A stretch of DNA of 64,000 nt from Companilactobacillus allii (GCF_001971585.1 NZ_CP019323.1:672053-736052); one strand, 5' to 3'; positions 43,612 to 53,348 are shown, numbered from the stretch's first letter. The notes: generated by a model from the sequence alone, not told the origin. Program-made: numbers and translations.

Positions 43612-43657
43612 TCCACCCAATGAAATCAAACATTTCATTAGGTGGATTATTTGTTTT
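43602..43657. terminator. Convergent terminator toxin / permease
   Basis: AAACAAATAATCCACC (43602-43617) pairs with GGTGGATTATTTGTTT (43641-43656), plus inner ATGAAA/TTTCAT. Confidence 0.88.
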
Positions 43658-43668
43658 AAAAGCATAAA

Positions 43669-45135
43669 TTAAGCTAAGTTACCGCCATCACGCTTGTTTT
43701 GGAAGTAAGCGATAACTGGCAAGATGACACCGACTGCTACCATCAATAATGGTTCGATGATGTTAAGTGTCAAAACGTGATACCAAGCACCGGTTCCAGT
43801 CACTTCATCAGTTGGGAAGATTCCTAAAGTGGCGGCACCAAAGGTAATGGCGAAGCACCAAGCACCAACTAAGATAGCAAACTTTCTATTCTTGATATAA
43901 ACGAAGTCAGACTTGAATTGTTTCTCACGTAGTCTAACTAATATGAAGGAACTGAACAAGAAACATGTCGCATATGGTGAAACTATCCCGTTCAAGTTAA
44001 GTAATTGATTGAAGATAGAGTTCATATTTGGCAAAGTGGCACTTAACACCATGATTACAGTACAGATACCTGTTGTTAACCAGTAACCATTGATAGGAAG
44101 GTCGTGTTTGTCTAGTTTTGTTAGTCCTTTTGGTAAGTATTCTTTAGCAGTGTCGGATAAGAACATTCTTGTTCCGGCATCTAACAAGACGGCGAGTTGA
44201 GCCATCATATAGATTGCTTGGGTGAAGGAGAATAAGTATAGGAAGAAATTACCCATGCCAAATTCTGAACCCATATATTGGAAGGCGTAGTATGAACCGT
44301 TCATTTTAAGGTCATTTGGTAAGTTATGAGCGTTGAAGAATACACCCAATGAAAATGATCCAAGGACTGTTAGGATACCAGTCATAATTGCTAGCATCCA
44401 CATAGCCTTAGGGAAGTCCTTTTTACCATTCTTCATCTCTGTAACGTATGGTGCAGCGAACTCTGAACCATTCATAGCGAAGATAACTAGTCCAAATGTT
44501 GATAGATAATGCATATCAAACTTAGGAATAAATGAGCTGAATGTAAATGGCTGTGTATGTGGTGCATTACCTTGGCCTAAGTAGACGACCGTCATGATAA
44601 CGTACAAAACGGTAACGATAAACATCGCACCACCACCGATAACACTCAATATTTGTAGTGAGTTCTTTAAAAAATGTTGGATAAAAATAAATAACGTAAA
44701 GATCAGAGCTGTCAGTAGAGCAAACATACTGTTGCTCATAGTATCTGACATCTTGTTGGATCCATTGATCAACCAACCAAACGAAATAAGCATCGAATTG
44801 GCAACATCGACGATATAAGGAAGACCAGAGACCCAATAAGTCCATCCACAAATATAGCCCCAAAGGTTACCACTAGTACCACGTACCCAAGACGTGATAC
44901 CTCCACCTTCCTCACTAAATGTTGAACCTAGATGACCAACCATCATCTCATAAGGTACAACGAATAAAAATAACATTAAAATCCAAGTTGTAACGATTCC
45001 TAACCCTTGGTTATGGAAGTTGTAAATAATGTCATCAAAACCAATGACAGTAACAAAGTCCATCAAAGCAACTACTGGCCAGCTAATATATGACTTCTTA
45101 TCAGCAGAGTCAATTTCTGGCAATTTATTCCCCAT
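43669..45135 (-). CDS. APC-superfamily amino acid permease
   Basis: 488 residues, 12 membrane segments. The first helix region is ISWPVVALMDFVTVIGFDDI and the second EEGGGITSWVRGTSG contains the GGG turn of APC transporters; AMNGSEFAAPYVTEMKNGKK is the conserved helix 6-7 loop. Resembles the YjeM branch. Substrate not predictable. Single-gene transcript behind GGGG. Confidence 0.85.
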   Translation of the reverse strand: MGNKLPEIDSADKKSYISWPVVALMDFVTVIGFDDIIYNFHNQGLGIVTTWILMLFLFVVPYEMMVGHLGSTFSEEGGGITSWVRGTSGNLWGYICGWTYWVSGLPYIVDVANSMLISFGWLINGSNKMSDTMSNSMFALLTALIFTLFIFIQHFLKNSLQILSVIGGGAMFIVTVLYVIMTVVYLGQGNAPHTQPFTFSSFIPKFDMHYLSTFGLVIFAMNGSEFAAPYVTEMKNGKKDFPKAMWMLAIMTGILTVLGSFSLGVFFNAHNLPNDLKMNGSYYAFQYMGSEFGMGNFFLYLFSFTQAIYMMAQLAVLLDAGTRMFLSDTAKEYLPKGLTKLDKHDLPINGYWLTTGICTVIMVLSATLPNMNSIFNQLLNLNGIVSPYATCFLFSSFILVRLREKQFKSDFVYIKNRKFAILVGAWCFAITFGAATLGIFPTDEVTGTGAWYHVLTLNIIEPLLMVAVGVILPVIAYFQNKRDGGNLA

Positions 45136-45229
45136 CGGAAATACACCCCTTTATTTCAAATTTAAGTAACAGTTAATTATATGAAAAATGTTTACTAAAT
45201 ACCACCTATGTAAGCGTCTTTAAAAAATA

Positions 45230-45249
45230 AACTTACGATTTTGTAAGTT
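45230..45249. promoter_or_regulatory. Operator of the BceAB-like genes
   Basis: AACTTAC (45230-45236), six bases, GTAAGTT (45243-45249), then a further GTAAGA 11 bp on and AAATCC. The same arrangement occurs at 53591 before the MacAB-like operon. Confidence 0.6.
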
Positions 45250-45321
45250 AAAAGTAAGATAAATCCAACGACCCAATTCGATATTTTATTTATGATAGAT
45301 ATATCAAATGGAGGTCAAGAA

Positions 45322-46074
45322 ATGCAAAAAATTGTAGAAGTAAAAAATGTTGAAAAAATTTATGGTAAGGCTGATGAGAAACAATATAAGGCATTATCAG
45401 ATGTGAATTTTGAAGTTAAACCAGGAGAATTCGTTGGTATCATGGGGGCTTCTGGTTCAGGTAAGACAACATTATTAAATATTTTGTCCACTCTTGATAC
45501 ACCTACAAGTGGTTCGGTCAAAATTGCCGGACAGGATATTACCAAGTTAAATGTAAATGAAATGGCAGATTTTCGTTCTAATCAAATTGGATTCATTTTC
45601 CAAGATTTCAATTTACTGGAGAACTTAACAGCATACGAAAATATCGCTTTGCCATTGGCACTACAAAATGTTTCACCAAAAAAAATCAAACCGGCTGTTA
45701 TGTCGATCACTGAAAAATTGGGATTGGTCGATATCTTGAATCATTATCCAACGGAATTGTCAGGTGGACAAAAGCAACGTGTCGCAGCAGCTAGAGCACT
45801 AGTTCATGAACCAAAGATCGTCTTTGGGGATGAACCTACTGGAGCGCTGGATTCTAAAAGTGCCAGAGCCTTGCTGGATACTATGAGCAAGATCAATAAA
45901 GAAGACGATGTATCGATCCTTTTAGTAACACATGATCCCTTCTCAGCTAGTTATTGTGATCGTATCCTCTTCATTAAAGATGGTGAGATTGGTCAAGAGT
46001 TGAACAAAGATGACCATACACGTGGGGAATTTTATCAAGAAATATTAGATTCACTTGGAACTTTTGTCGAATAG
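45322..46074 (+). CDS. BceA-like ABC transporter ATP-binding protein
   Basis: 250 residues from ATG 45322 after TGGAGG. Walker A MGASGSGKTTLLNIL, Q-loop FIFQDFNLL, signature LSGGQKQRVAAARAL, Walker B IVFGDEPTGALDSKS. Pairs with the large permease downstream; such transporters confer resistance to peptide antibiotics such as bacitracin. No BceRS two-component genes are adjacent. Confidence 0.9.
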   Translation: MQKIVEVKNVEKIYGKADEKQYKALSDVNFEVKPGEFVGIMGASGSGKTTLLNILSTLDTPTSGSVKIAGQDITKLNVNEMADFRSNQIGFIFQDFNLLENLTAYENIALPLALQNVSPKKIKPAVMSITEKLGLVDILNHYPTELSGGQKQRVAAARALVHEPKIVFGDEPTGALDSKSARALLDTMSKINKEDDVSILLVTHDPFSASYCDRILFIKDGEIGQELNKDDHTRGEFYQEILDSLGTFVE

Positions 46075-46113
46075 ATAAGGAATTATGTATCAAGTTTATA
46101 AGGAGATTAAATT

Positions 46114-47907
46114 ATGTTAAACAAACTTGCCCTCAGTGGTATACGTCATCGATTACGTGATTACACGGTATTATTTTCAGGATTAATGATTGCTTCAGCA
46201 ATTTTCTATATGTTTTTGTCGCTAGCGATTAATAAGTCGTTTTTAAGTTCTAATTCACCAGCTGCGGCTACAGCATTCATCTTTGGATTTGGGATTATCT
46301 TGTTGGCGATAATAACTATCGTCTACATAAACTATGCGAATACCTTCTTGCTTAGTATGAGGCAAAAGGAATACGGAATGTTCATGATGCTAGGTGCCAA
46401 GAGTAGTAAAATTTCCAAAATGATCTTTGTAGAAACATTTGCCATTGGTGCTATTTCTACAATTATTGGATCAGTTATTGGTATCATTGCTACAAAGTTT
46501 GTCAGTCAATGGATGATCGATGCCCTTGATATGCAGGTCAAACACTTTGATAGCTTCTATTTACCAGCATTAATGTGGACCTTTGTTTTCTTCATCGTTA
46601 TCTTCATCTTTTCTGCGATCAAAAATTCCATATCATTACGTAGAACTAAGATATTGGTACTGTTACACAAAGATAGTCAACCAAGTAAAATCAAGAATAA
46701 TGGCTTGGTTAAGAGTATTCAAGCAGTTGTTGGTATCATTCTTTTGGCAATTGGTTACTATGCAATGTGGGTCGTTGGTCAAAATGCTTTATTGATCTAT
46801 ATTGGTATACCTGTTGCTTTAGTAACGATTGTTGGTGGAACTTACTTCACTATTACAGCAGCCATCACCGCAGTAATTGCAATGTTAAAACGTAATACTA
46901 AGTTCTCACAACGAGGCCTCAATAACTTCACACTTTCACAGTTGAGTTTTAGAATCGGAGATTACACTAAGATTCTTTCAATGGTATCGATCATGTTTGC
47001 CTTGGCACTTGGTGCGATCACGGTTGGATTAGGATTCCAAAACCAGATCGATACAGTTGTAAATGGTCAAAGTTACTATGATGTTACAGTTCATAACGCC
47101 GATACAGCACAACAAAATCGTATCAATCATTTGAGTGGAGATGAGCAGACTAACTATTCATATAAGTCAGATGATAAGAACAAAGTAGTTTATTATCGTG
47201 CTAGTGAATTCAAGAAACAACCACTTCATTATGAGAAGTTCAACATGAATAATATGATTTCCACAACTAAAAAGAGCAGTAATATTAAGATTCCAGATGT
47301 CAGTTATACGTTACAACAAAACATGTTGCCACAATATCGAATGAGTAAAGCTGAAGCCGTTAGTGACGCTGAATTTAACAAGATAGCCGGCAAGTCGAAC
47401 ACATTAACGCTGGTTAAGACGGATTCATTCAAGAAGAACTTGAGTAAAATCAAAGTTATTTCTAAAGCTGAAAACAAGCGTTTTAAAGAATTGAAACAAG
47501 GCAGCGAAGATAAATATAGTTCATATGTAATAGTTAATGGATTCTTCTCAGGCTTAGAATTCATGGGATTCTTCTTAGGAATCGCCTTTCTAGCCATGTT
47601 GGCAAGTTGCTTGATGTTTAAAATCTTGTCAGGTGCGAGTGGTGACGTTAAGCGTTACAACATGCTATATAAAATTGGTACAAAACAAAAGATGTTGCGT
47701 TCTACTATTAATAAAGAAATTGCAGTCTTGTTCGCAGTTCCAGCCGGACTAGGGATAATTCATGTCTTACTAGGACTTCAAATGTTCACCAATATCCTGT
47801 ACAAACCATATATGAATATCGAAATTCCCTTTGGAATATTCATTGTTCTATACCTTGGTTATTATCTATTAACACGTTACTTGTACAAGAAGATTGTTCT
47901 AAAATAA
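46114..47907 (+). CDS. BceB-like FtsX-type ABC permease
   Basis: 597 residues, about ten membrane helices with a ~170-residue extracytoplasmic domain (about 318-480) between helices 7 and 8, slightly smaller than in Bacillus BceB. The N-terminal FtsX segment is MRQKEYGMFMMLGAKSSKIS. It senses or removes peptide antibiotics. Followed by a run of hairpins and R2 copy A. Confidence 0.88.
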   Translation: MLNKLALSGIRHRLRDYTVLFSGLMIASAIFYMFLSLAINKSFLSSNSPAAATAFIFGFGIILLAIITIVYINYANTFLLSMRQKEYGMFMMLGAKSSKISKMIFVETFAIGAISTIIGSVIGIIATKFVSQWMIDALDMQVKHFDSFYLPALMWTFVFFIVIFIFSAIKNSISLRRTKILVLLHKDSQPSKIKNNGLVKSIQAVVGIILLAIGYYAMWVVGQNALLIYIGIPVALVTIVGGTYFTITAAITAVIAMLKRNTKFSQRGLNNFTLSQLSFRIGDYTKILSMVSIMFALALGAITVGLGFQNQIDTVVNGQSYYDVTVHNADTAQQNRINHLSGDEQTNYSYKSDDKNKVVYYRASEFKKQPLHYEKFNMNNMISTTKKSSNIKIPDVSYTLQQNMLPQYRMSKAEAVSDAEFNKIAGKSNTLTLVKTDSFKKNLSKIKVISKAENKRFKELKQGSEDKYSSYVIVNGFFSGLEFMGFFLGIAFLAMLASCLMFKILSGASGDVKRYNMLYKIGTKQKMLRSTINKEIAVLFAVPAGLGIIHVLLGLQMFTNILYKPYMNIEIPFGIFIVLYLGYYLLTRYLYKKIVLK

Positions 47908-47911
47908 TTCA

Positions 47912-48041
47912 CCAGTTTCCTTTCGGGGGAACTGGGGTCATCGGGTATTCACCTTATGACCCCAGCTCCTCTGAACAGAGGAGTGTATCCCTCAACAAGA
48001 TACCTGAAACATCCCCTATAATATGAGAATTCCCGTTCTCA
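47912..48041 (+). other. Cluster of five hairpins after the BceB-like gene
   Basis: Starting 5 bases after the stop: CCAGTTTCC/GGGAACTGG, GGGGTCAT/ATGACCCC, CTCCTCT/AGAGGAG, GTATC/GATAC and TGAGAA/TTCTCA follow one another. The first two share two bases, so they cannot both be fully formed. GC content is clearly higher than the surroundings. No known RNA family is recognised. Confidence 0.6.
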
Positions 48042-48048
48042 AAGTATC

Positions 48049-48270
48049 AGAGCGTGACAAAACGCGTCAAGCTTTCGAGTATAGTACTAAAAAGTCCAAC
48101 ATTTACGAAAGTAAATGCTGGGCTTTTTTGCACTAAACGGAGGAAGTTGCGTTTTGTCACGCGTTTTAACTGCAAGTTTGAGTAGAAAAAGAGTTATGTC
48201 ACAAACTCACTATTTTTGTTAAGCGGAAGAAATTGTATTTTGAAGCGCGTTTCAGCAAGTCTGAATAGAA
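48049..48270 (+). repeat. Dispersed structured repeat R2, copy A
   Basis: Outer stem GCGTGACAAAACGC (48052-48065) with its perfect complement at 48149-48162. Inside: CTTTCGAGTATA, a hairpin capped by GAAA (ATTTAC/GTAAAT) and flanked by AAAAAGTCC/GGGCTTTTT, then AAACGGAGGAAG. After the stem: GCAAGTTTGAGTAGAA. A partial second 3' half lies at 48216-48270. Confidence 0.75.
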
Positions 48271-48596
48271 TCCATAACACAACTACACTTTAGAATTAAT
48301 ATAATTTTAGGAGAAAATTTTAATTTATGATACAATTAATTACTTGATAATTTTGTAACAAGATTTTAGTTCGGGAATTGAAACAAATACTAAAATTCAA
48401 AATATTTTTTATATTATAAAATGTCTTGATAAAGTATTGATATATAAGAACTTTAGTGCAATAATCGCTCTGTGTTAAACCCGAACCTTTATAGAGTTTA
48501 GATGTTTTTTGTTGCTAAATTATTTTTTAAACATTAGAATTTCTTTAATGATTAATTTTAATGAAGATTTATTGGGAATAGAAGGGAGAAAAAGTT
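48271..48596 (+). promoter_or_regulatory. Leader and promoter region of the glutamine-type ABC operon
   Basis: AT-rich with several possible promoters. GTTCGGG (48369-48375) and CCCGAAC (48480-48486) are complementary across about 100 bases, so a structured leader is possible. No known riboswitch is recognised. Confidence 0.35.
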
Positions 48597-49337
48597 ATGT
48601 CATCAATGATTGAATTCCGTGATGTTCAAAAGTATTACGGCAAGTTCCACGCACTAAAGGACATTAACTTAAAAATCGACAAGGGAGAAACTGTAGTTTT
48701 GATTGGACCATCTGGTTCTGGTAAGAGTACTTTGGCTAGAACAGTCAATGGTTTGGAAACTATCGAAAAAGGCCAATTGATCGTTAATGGCCGAGATATC
48801 GCTGATAAGGGAACAGATATCAACCGTATCCGTACTGATGTCGGAATGGTTTTCCAACATTTTAATTTATATGCTAATAAAGATGTTTTAGAAAATGTAA
48901 TGCTAGCTCCAAGAATCGTATTGAAATTGAGTGAAGAGGAAAACAAGAAGGCTGCTATGGCTTTACTAGACCAAGTTGGTTTGGCAGATAAAGCACATAA
49001 TATGCCTTCACAGATCTCTGGTGGACAGGCACAACGTGTAGCCATCGCTAGATCACTAGCAATGAAGCCTCGTTGTATGCTCTTTGACGAACCTACAAGT
49101 GCGCTAGATCCAGAAATGATCGATGATGTACTTGGTGTTATCAAGTATGTTACAAGTCAAAGCGATATGACTTCACTTATCGTTACTCACGAAATGGGAT
49201 TTGCTCAAGAAGTTGCTAACCGTGTTATTTTTATGGCTGATGGACAAATTCTAGAAGATGATGAGACTAATAATTTCTTTGAGCACCCATCAAATGAACG
49301 TGCTAGTCAATTCTTAGGTAAAATTATCAAGCATTAA
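48597..49337 (+). CDS. glnQ: Polar amino acid ABC transporter ATP-binding protein (GlnQ-like)
   Basis: 246 residues. Walker A LIGPSGSGKSTLARTV, signature ISGGQAQRVAIARSL, Walker B MLFDEPTSALDPEM, H-loop VTHEMGFA. This is the HisP/GlnQ branch. First gene of a four-gene operon that imports a polar amino acid, probably glutamine or glutamate. Confidence 0.92.
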   Translation: MSSMIEFRDVQKYYGKFHALKDINLKIDKGETVVLIGPSGSGKSTLARTVNGLETIEKGQLIVNGRDIADKGTDINRIRTDVGMVFQHFNLYANKDVLENVMLAPRIVLKLSEEENKKAAMALLDQVGLADKAHNMPSQISGGQAQRVAIARSLAMKPRCMLFDEPTSALDPEMIDDVLGVIKYVTSQSDMTSLIVTHEMGFAQEVANRVIFMADGQILEDDETNNFFEHPSNERASQFLGKIIKH

Positions 49338-49354
49338 AATAGGGGGTATTTGAT

Positions 49355-50185
49355 ATGAAAAAGAAGTTTAAATATTTATCACTGCTGATCACGTCTTTGC
49401 TCCTAGTATTGACGGTGTCTGGTTGTGGATCACAATCCCTATCGTCACAAAATGTTATGGAAAATGACAAAAAGTCTAAAACCATCACATGGGGTGTTAA
49501 GGCGGATACAAAATTACTTGGTTTGATCGATGTTAAAGATGGAAAAGAAAAAGGCTTTGAGATCGATTTGGCTAAGGCTCTTACTAAAAAGATGCTCGGT
49601 AAAGATGCAACGGCTAAGTTTGTTACCGTTACATCGCAGTCACGTATTCCACTGTTGAAGAACGGAAACATTGATGCCATCATCGCTACAATGACCATAA
49701 CGCCTGATCGTAAGAAGACGATCGACTTTTCTAACTCATATTTTGATGCTGGACAATCGATCCTTGTCAAGAAGGGTTCTGCAGTTAAAAAGGTTCAAGA
49801 CTTAAACAACAAAACCATTATCGGTGTTGTAGGTTCTAACTCAGTTCAAAATGTTAAGAAGTTTGCTCCAAAGGCGCAAGTACTTCAATTACCTGATTAT
49901 GCACAGGCATTAACAGCACTGAAGTCTGGCCAAGGAGATGCATTGACAACTGATAATGTAATCTTAGCTGGTATGGCAGTCAATAATCCTGGCTATGAGC
50001 TGACTGGTAAGGCCTTCACGACTGAACCTTATGGTATAGGTATCAACAAGGGTCAAGGAGACTTCAAGACAGCTTTGAACAAAGCACTTGAGGAAGTTCA
50101 ATCTGACGGAACTTATAACAAGCTTATTCTCAAATGGTTTGGTAATGTTCCTGGATTCAATTACAAGGAGGTGCTAAGGAAATGA
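49355..50185 (+). CDS. glnH: Amino acid-binding lipoprotein (GlnH-like)
   Basis: 276 residues, SBP family 3. Lipobox VSGC after a hydrophobic signal; ligand domain with GVKADTKLLGLIDVKDGKE, GFEIDLAKALTKKM and ATMTITPDRKKTIDFSNSY. Delivers substrate to the two permeases. Stop overlaps the next start. Confidence 0.9.
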   Translation: MKKKFKYLSLLITSLLLVLTVSGCGSQSLSSQNVMENDKKSKTITWGVKADTKLLGLIDVKDGKEKGFEIDLAKALTKKMLGKDATAKFVTVTSQSRIPLLKNGNIDAIIATMTITPDRKKTIDFSNSYFDAGQSILVKKGSAVKKVQDLNNKTIIGVVGSNSVQNVKKFAPKAQVLQLPDYAQALTALKSGQGDALTTDNVILAGMAVNNPGYELTGKAFTTEPYGIGINKGQGDFKTALNKALEEVQSDGTYNKLILKWFGNVPGFNYKEVLRK

Positions 50186-50820
50186 TAAAATTACTAACAG
50201 ATAATTGGCCAGCCTTTATTTCAGGATTTGGATGGACTGTTTTATCCAGTGTCTTGGCACTGTTCTTCAGTTTGATTATTGGATCCCTCTTCGCGATCCT
50301 AGAGGTTATGCCTAGTAAAGTAGCTCGTGTAATAGGTAATGTCTACGTGGAGATATTCCGTAACATTCCGTTATTAGTTATCACAATGTTCTTTTACCTA
50401 GTAATTCCGTTGTATATTGTGAAGATCAATGGATTCACTGCCGGAACTATCGGGTTAACGATCTATACATCGGCTTTTATTGCCGAAACAGTTCGTGCTG
50501 GTATTAATTCAGTTGACCTTGGTCAAATGGAAGCTGCTCGTGCGCAAGGTATGACATTTTGGCAGGCTATGAAAAATGTTGTCCTACCACAAGCCTTCAA
50601 GTTAGTTATTCCACCTCTTGGTAATCAATTCGTTAACTTAGTTAAGAATTCATCAGTTCTAGCCTTTGTGGCTGGATTTGACTTGATGTATCAAGGTAAT
50701 GCGATTGCGTCACAGACTTTTGATACTGTTAATACATATGTAGTTGTCGGTTTGTTCTACTTAGTTATTACATTGCCGATCAGTTATTATATGCAACATT
50801 TAGAAAGAAAATTAGCTTAG
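50182..50820 (+). CDS. Amino acid ABC transporter permease (GlnP/GlnM-like)
   Basis: 212 residues, HisM-family permease with five helices. FRNIPLLVITMFFYL and the EAA loop EAARAQGMTFWQAMKNVVLP are conserved. Overlaps the binding-protein gene by four bases. Confidence 0.9.
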   Translation: MIKLLTDNWPAFISGFGWTVLSSVLALFFSLIIGSLFAILEVMPSKVARVIGNVYVEIFRNIPLLVITMFFYLVIPLYIVKINGFTAGTIGLTIYTSAFIAETVRAGINSVDLGQMEAARAQGMTFWQAMKNVVLPQAFKLVIPPLGNQFVNLVKNSSVLAFVAGFDLMYQGNAIASQTFDTVNTYVVVGLFYLVITLPISYYMQHLERKLA

Positions 50821-50833
50821 GAGGGGAATGCAT

Positions 50834-51487
50834 ATGCAAAATTGGATAGACGCTTATTCATGGATCAATATACGATTCCTGCTCCAAGGCTTATGGGTCA
50901 CAATATTGATCTCAGTTGTTTCAGTAATATTGAGTTTCATTATTGGTTCAGTCTTAGGAATTATCAGATATGCGAAGATTCCGTATTTATCAAGAATCGT
51001 CGGATACATTATCGATGTTATTAGAAACTTGCCATTGCTGTTGATAATCTTCTTCACGTACTTTGGATTACCAGCCTTTGGTTTCAAGCCAGATACGATC
51101 CCAGCAGCTATTTTAGCCATGACAGTCTTTGAGTCTACTATGATTGCTGAGATCATCAGGTCAGGTATATTGGCTGTTGATATTGGTCAGATGGAAGCAT
51201 CTCGTGCTATGGGGATGAAGCTAGGACAGGCAATGTGGCATGTTGTATTGCCTCAAGCTTACAAAAAAATGATCCCAGCATTAGTTAGTCAATTTATATC
51301 CTTGATCAAGGATACTTCACTGGCCACAATCATCGTTGTGCCAGAATTGATGCAACACGGTCAAGTCGTCTATGGACAAGATCCTAACTACATCATTCCA
51401 GTCTTTGTAGCGATGGCTATTATGTACTTTGTAGTTTGTTATGCATTGTCATTGTTATCTAAGTTTATTGATAGAAGAATGGCTTAA
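50834..51487 (+). CDS. Amino acid ABC transporter permease (GlnP-like), second subunit
   Basis: 217 residues from ATG 50834; ATG 50828 is too close to the GGAGGGG. IRNLPLLLIIFFTYFG and EASRAMGMKLGQAMWHVVLP mark the same family. Forms a heterodimer with the preceding permease. An imperfect AGAATGC/GCATTCT hairpin follows. Confidence 0.9.
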   Translation: MQNWIDAYSWINIRFLLQGLWVTILISVVSVILSFIIGSVLGIIRYAKIPYLSRIVGYIIDVIRNLPLLLIIFFTYFGLPAFGFKPDTIPAAILAMTVFESTMIAEIIRSGILAVDIGQMEASRAMGMKLGQAMWHVVLPQAYKKMIPALVSQFISLIKDTSLATIIVVPELMQHGQVVYGQDPNYIIPVFVAMAIMYFVVCYALSLLSKFIDRRMA

Positions 51488-51554
51488 ACTTTTTAGAATG
51501 CTTATAGCATTCTATTAAAAAAAACAAAGATTAGAAATAAATTAGAAAAATGGC

Positions 51555-51583
51555 TTGACTTATAATTTAATTACTGATAATAT
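51555..51583 (+). promoter_or_regulatory. Promoter of the T-box transcript
   Basis: TTGACT, 17 bases, TAATAT: a near-consensus housekeeping promoter upstream of stem I. Confidence 0.8.
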
Positions 51584-51610
51584 TCAAGTCAATTAAATAA
51601 ACAAATATAA

Positions 51611-51832
51611 GTGTCTGAATCAAGTAGTACTGCATCTGTGCGTAAGAAAGCCGGTGGTTGATGTGAACCGGTCAGGGTGTATGTTATGAAATACCAGACA
51701 TGACTTGGCTTTTCCAAGCGGGTAAAGAGAACCGTTACTTCTCGAGAGTGGAGGATATTTTATCCTCAAGCTGGGTGGTACCACGGTTTATTAGTCGTCC
51801 CTGTTGCGTAAGCAATAGGAACGACTTTTTTT
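51611..51832 (+). ncRNA. T-box leader, probably tyrosine-specific
   Basis: Stem I base GTGTCTG (51611-51617) pairs with CAGACAT (51695-51701). The specifier position reads GAAATAC, giving TAC (Tyr) next to the stem, with ATA as the alternative. The T-box sequence AGCTGGGTGGTACCACGG is at 51769-51786 and the terminator AGTCGTCC...GGAACGACT plus T7 at 51793-51832. Uncharged tRNA binding would permit transcription of the NhaC gene. Tyr T-boxes upstream of NhaC-family (YheL) genes are known in Firmicutes. Confidence 0.92.
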
Positions 51833-51861
51833 ATACCTTAAAATTGGAAAGGACAATGATT

Positions 51862-51906
51862 ATGAATAATACATCTGGTGGCAATCCTCGATATTGGAGC
51901 AATTAA
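51862..51906 (+). CDS. 14-codon ORF between T-box and nhaC
   Basis: MNNTSGGNPRYWSN, ATG preceded by GGAAAGGA about 7 bases upstream. It contains Tyr and Trp. It may be a leader peptide giving a second control level, or a chance ORF. Confidence 0.4.
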   Translation: MNNTSGGNPRYWSN

Positions 51907-51936
51907 CAAATTCGATAAAATATGAGGAGATTAATT

Positions 51937-53316
51937 ATGAAGAATAAAGTGAGTTTTAAAGAGTCAATTTCAATTTTGGTAGTAATGTTATTAATCTTAG
52001 GACTAGGTGTTATCAAGTTTGGTCTTTCACCACAAACACCAGTGTTAGTAGTAATCGGTTTGTTAGTTCTTTGGAGTAAGATTCGTGGTAGTAGTTGGGA
52101 TGATATTCACGGTGGTATCATCGACGGTGTCAAAAACGGGATCGTCCCAATATTTATTTTCATATTGATCGGTGCTTTGATCGGTACATGGATTGCGGCA
52201 GGAATCATTCCATCTATGATGGTTGCCGGATTCCACATGATCTCAGTTAAATGGTTCGTTCCTTCAGTATTCTTAGTTTGTGCAATTATTGGTACATCAG
52301 TTGGTAGTGCTTTTACAATTATTTCAACACTTGGAATTGCGTTGTTTGGGATGGGTACAACGCTTGGTGTTAATCCGGCTTTAGTAGCGGGAGCAATTAT
52401 TTCTGGAGCAATTTTTGGAGATAAGACTTCACCACTTTCAGATTCAACTAACTTGGCTTCAGCAATTGCTGAAGATGACTTGTTCGCACATATCAAAAAC
52501 CTTATGTGGACTACGATTCCAGCTTTCTTGATCTCATTAGTTCTTTACACAATTCTTGGTAATACAGGAACTAGTGCAAATATGTCAAATATTGATACAA
52601 CACTTAATGTTTTGAATAGTCACTTTATAATTTCATGGTGGGCAATTTTGCCAGTAGCATTGTTATTCATCTGTGCCATAGCCAAAATTCCAGCCATTGC
52701 TACTTTGATCTTGAATATCACCGTTACAGTAGGGATGATATTTATCCAAAAACCTGGTACACCAGTTAAAGATATTGCCGGTTTCATCGAAAATGGATTT
52801 GTTTCAAAAACTGGTAACGCCGCAGTTGATGCATTACTTACTCGTGGAGGAATCACTTCCATGATGGGTACAGTTTCATTGATCTTTTTAACATTGTCAC
52901 TAGGTGGTCTCTTGATGAAGTTTGACGTTATTCAGACAGCTATGACACCACTAACTGCAAAGTTAAAGACCCCAGGAGCCGTTGTACTTGCTACGATCCT
53001 TTCTGGTATTGGTGTTAATGTCTTTGTTGGTGAACAATACCTTTCAGTTATTCTTCCCGGTAAAGCTTTCAAAGAAGCATTCAATAAACGTGGACTAGAT
53101 AATTTAGCTTTGAGCCGTGTACTTGAAGACGGTGGTACCGTAATTAATTACTTGATTCCTTGGGGTGTTGCAGGTGCATTCGCAGCCAATACACTTGGAG
53201 TTTCAACACTTGAATTCCTACCATTTTGTTTCTTTAGCTTACTTTCACCAGTCCTATCGATCATCAGTGGATTCACTGGTATTGGATTGAAACGTATTGA
53301 TAGTAAGAAAAAATAA
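51937..53316 (+). CDS. NhaC-family transporter, T-box regulated
   Basis: 459 residues from ATG 51937 after GAGGAG. About 12 helices with FGDKTSPLSDSTNLASAIA and GVNVFVGEQYLSVILPGKAF, typical of NhaC/YheL. Annotated relatives are Na+/H+ antiporters, but T-box control by an amino acid suggests transport of that amino acid, here most likely tyrosine. Confidence 0.88.
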   Translation: MKNKVSFKESISILVVMLLILGLGVIKFGLSPQTPVLVVIGLLVLWSKIRGSSWDDIHGGIIDGVKNGIVPIFIFILIGALIGTWIAAGIIPSMMVAGFHMISVKWFVPSVFLVCAIIGTSVGSAFTIISTLGIALFGMGTTLGVNPALVAGAIISGAIFGDKTSPLSDSTNLASAIAEDDLFAHIKNLMWTTIPAFLISLVLYTILGNTGTSANMSNIDTTLNVLNSHFIISWWAILPVALLFICAIAKIPAIATLILNITVTVGMIFIQKPGTPVKDIAGFIENGFVSKTGNAAVDALLTRGGITSMMGTVSLIFLTLSLGGLLMKFDVIQTAMTPLTAKLKTPGAVVLATILSGIGVNVFVGEQYLSVILPGKAFKEAFNKRGLDNLALSRVLEDGGTVINYLIPWGVAGAFAANTLGVSTLEFLPFCFFSLLSPVLSIISGFTGIGLKRIDSKKK

Positions 53317-53348
53317 GTTTCAGATAAGACAGATGCAGTTACTGCTTA

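Noticed and set aside
47912-48041. 6S RNA, tmRNA or SRP RNA
   Set aside because: The hairpin chain lacks the central bubble of 6S, the tag frame of tmRNA and the conserved SRP loop motifs.
48635-49144. Minus-strand ORF of 169 residues
   Set aside because: It is antisense to the ATP-binding protein gene, with no ribosome site or domain.
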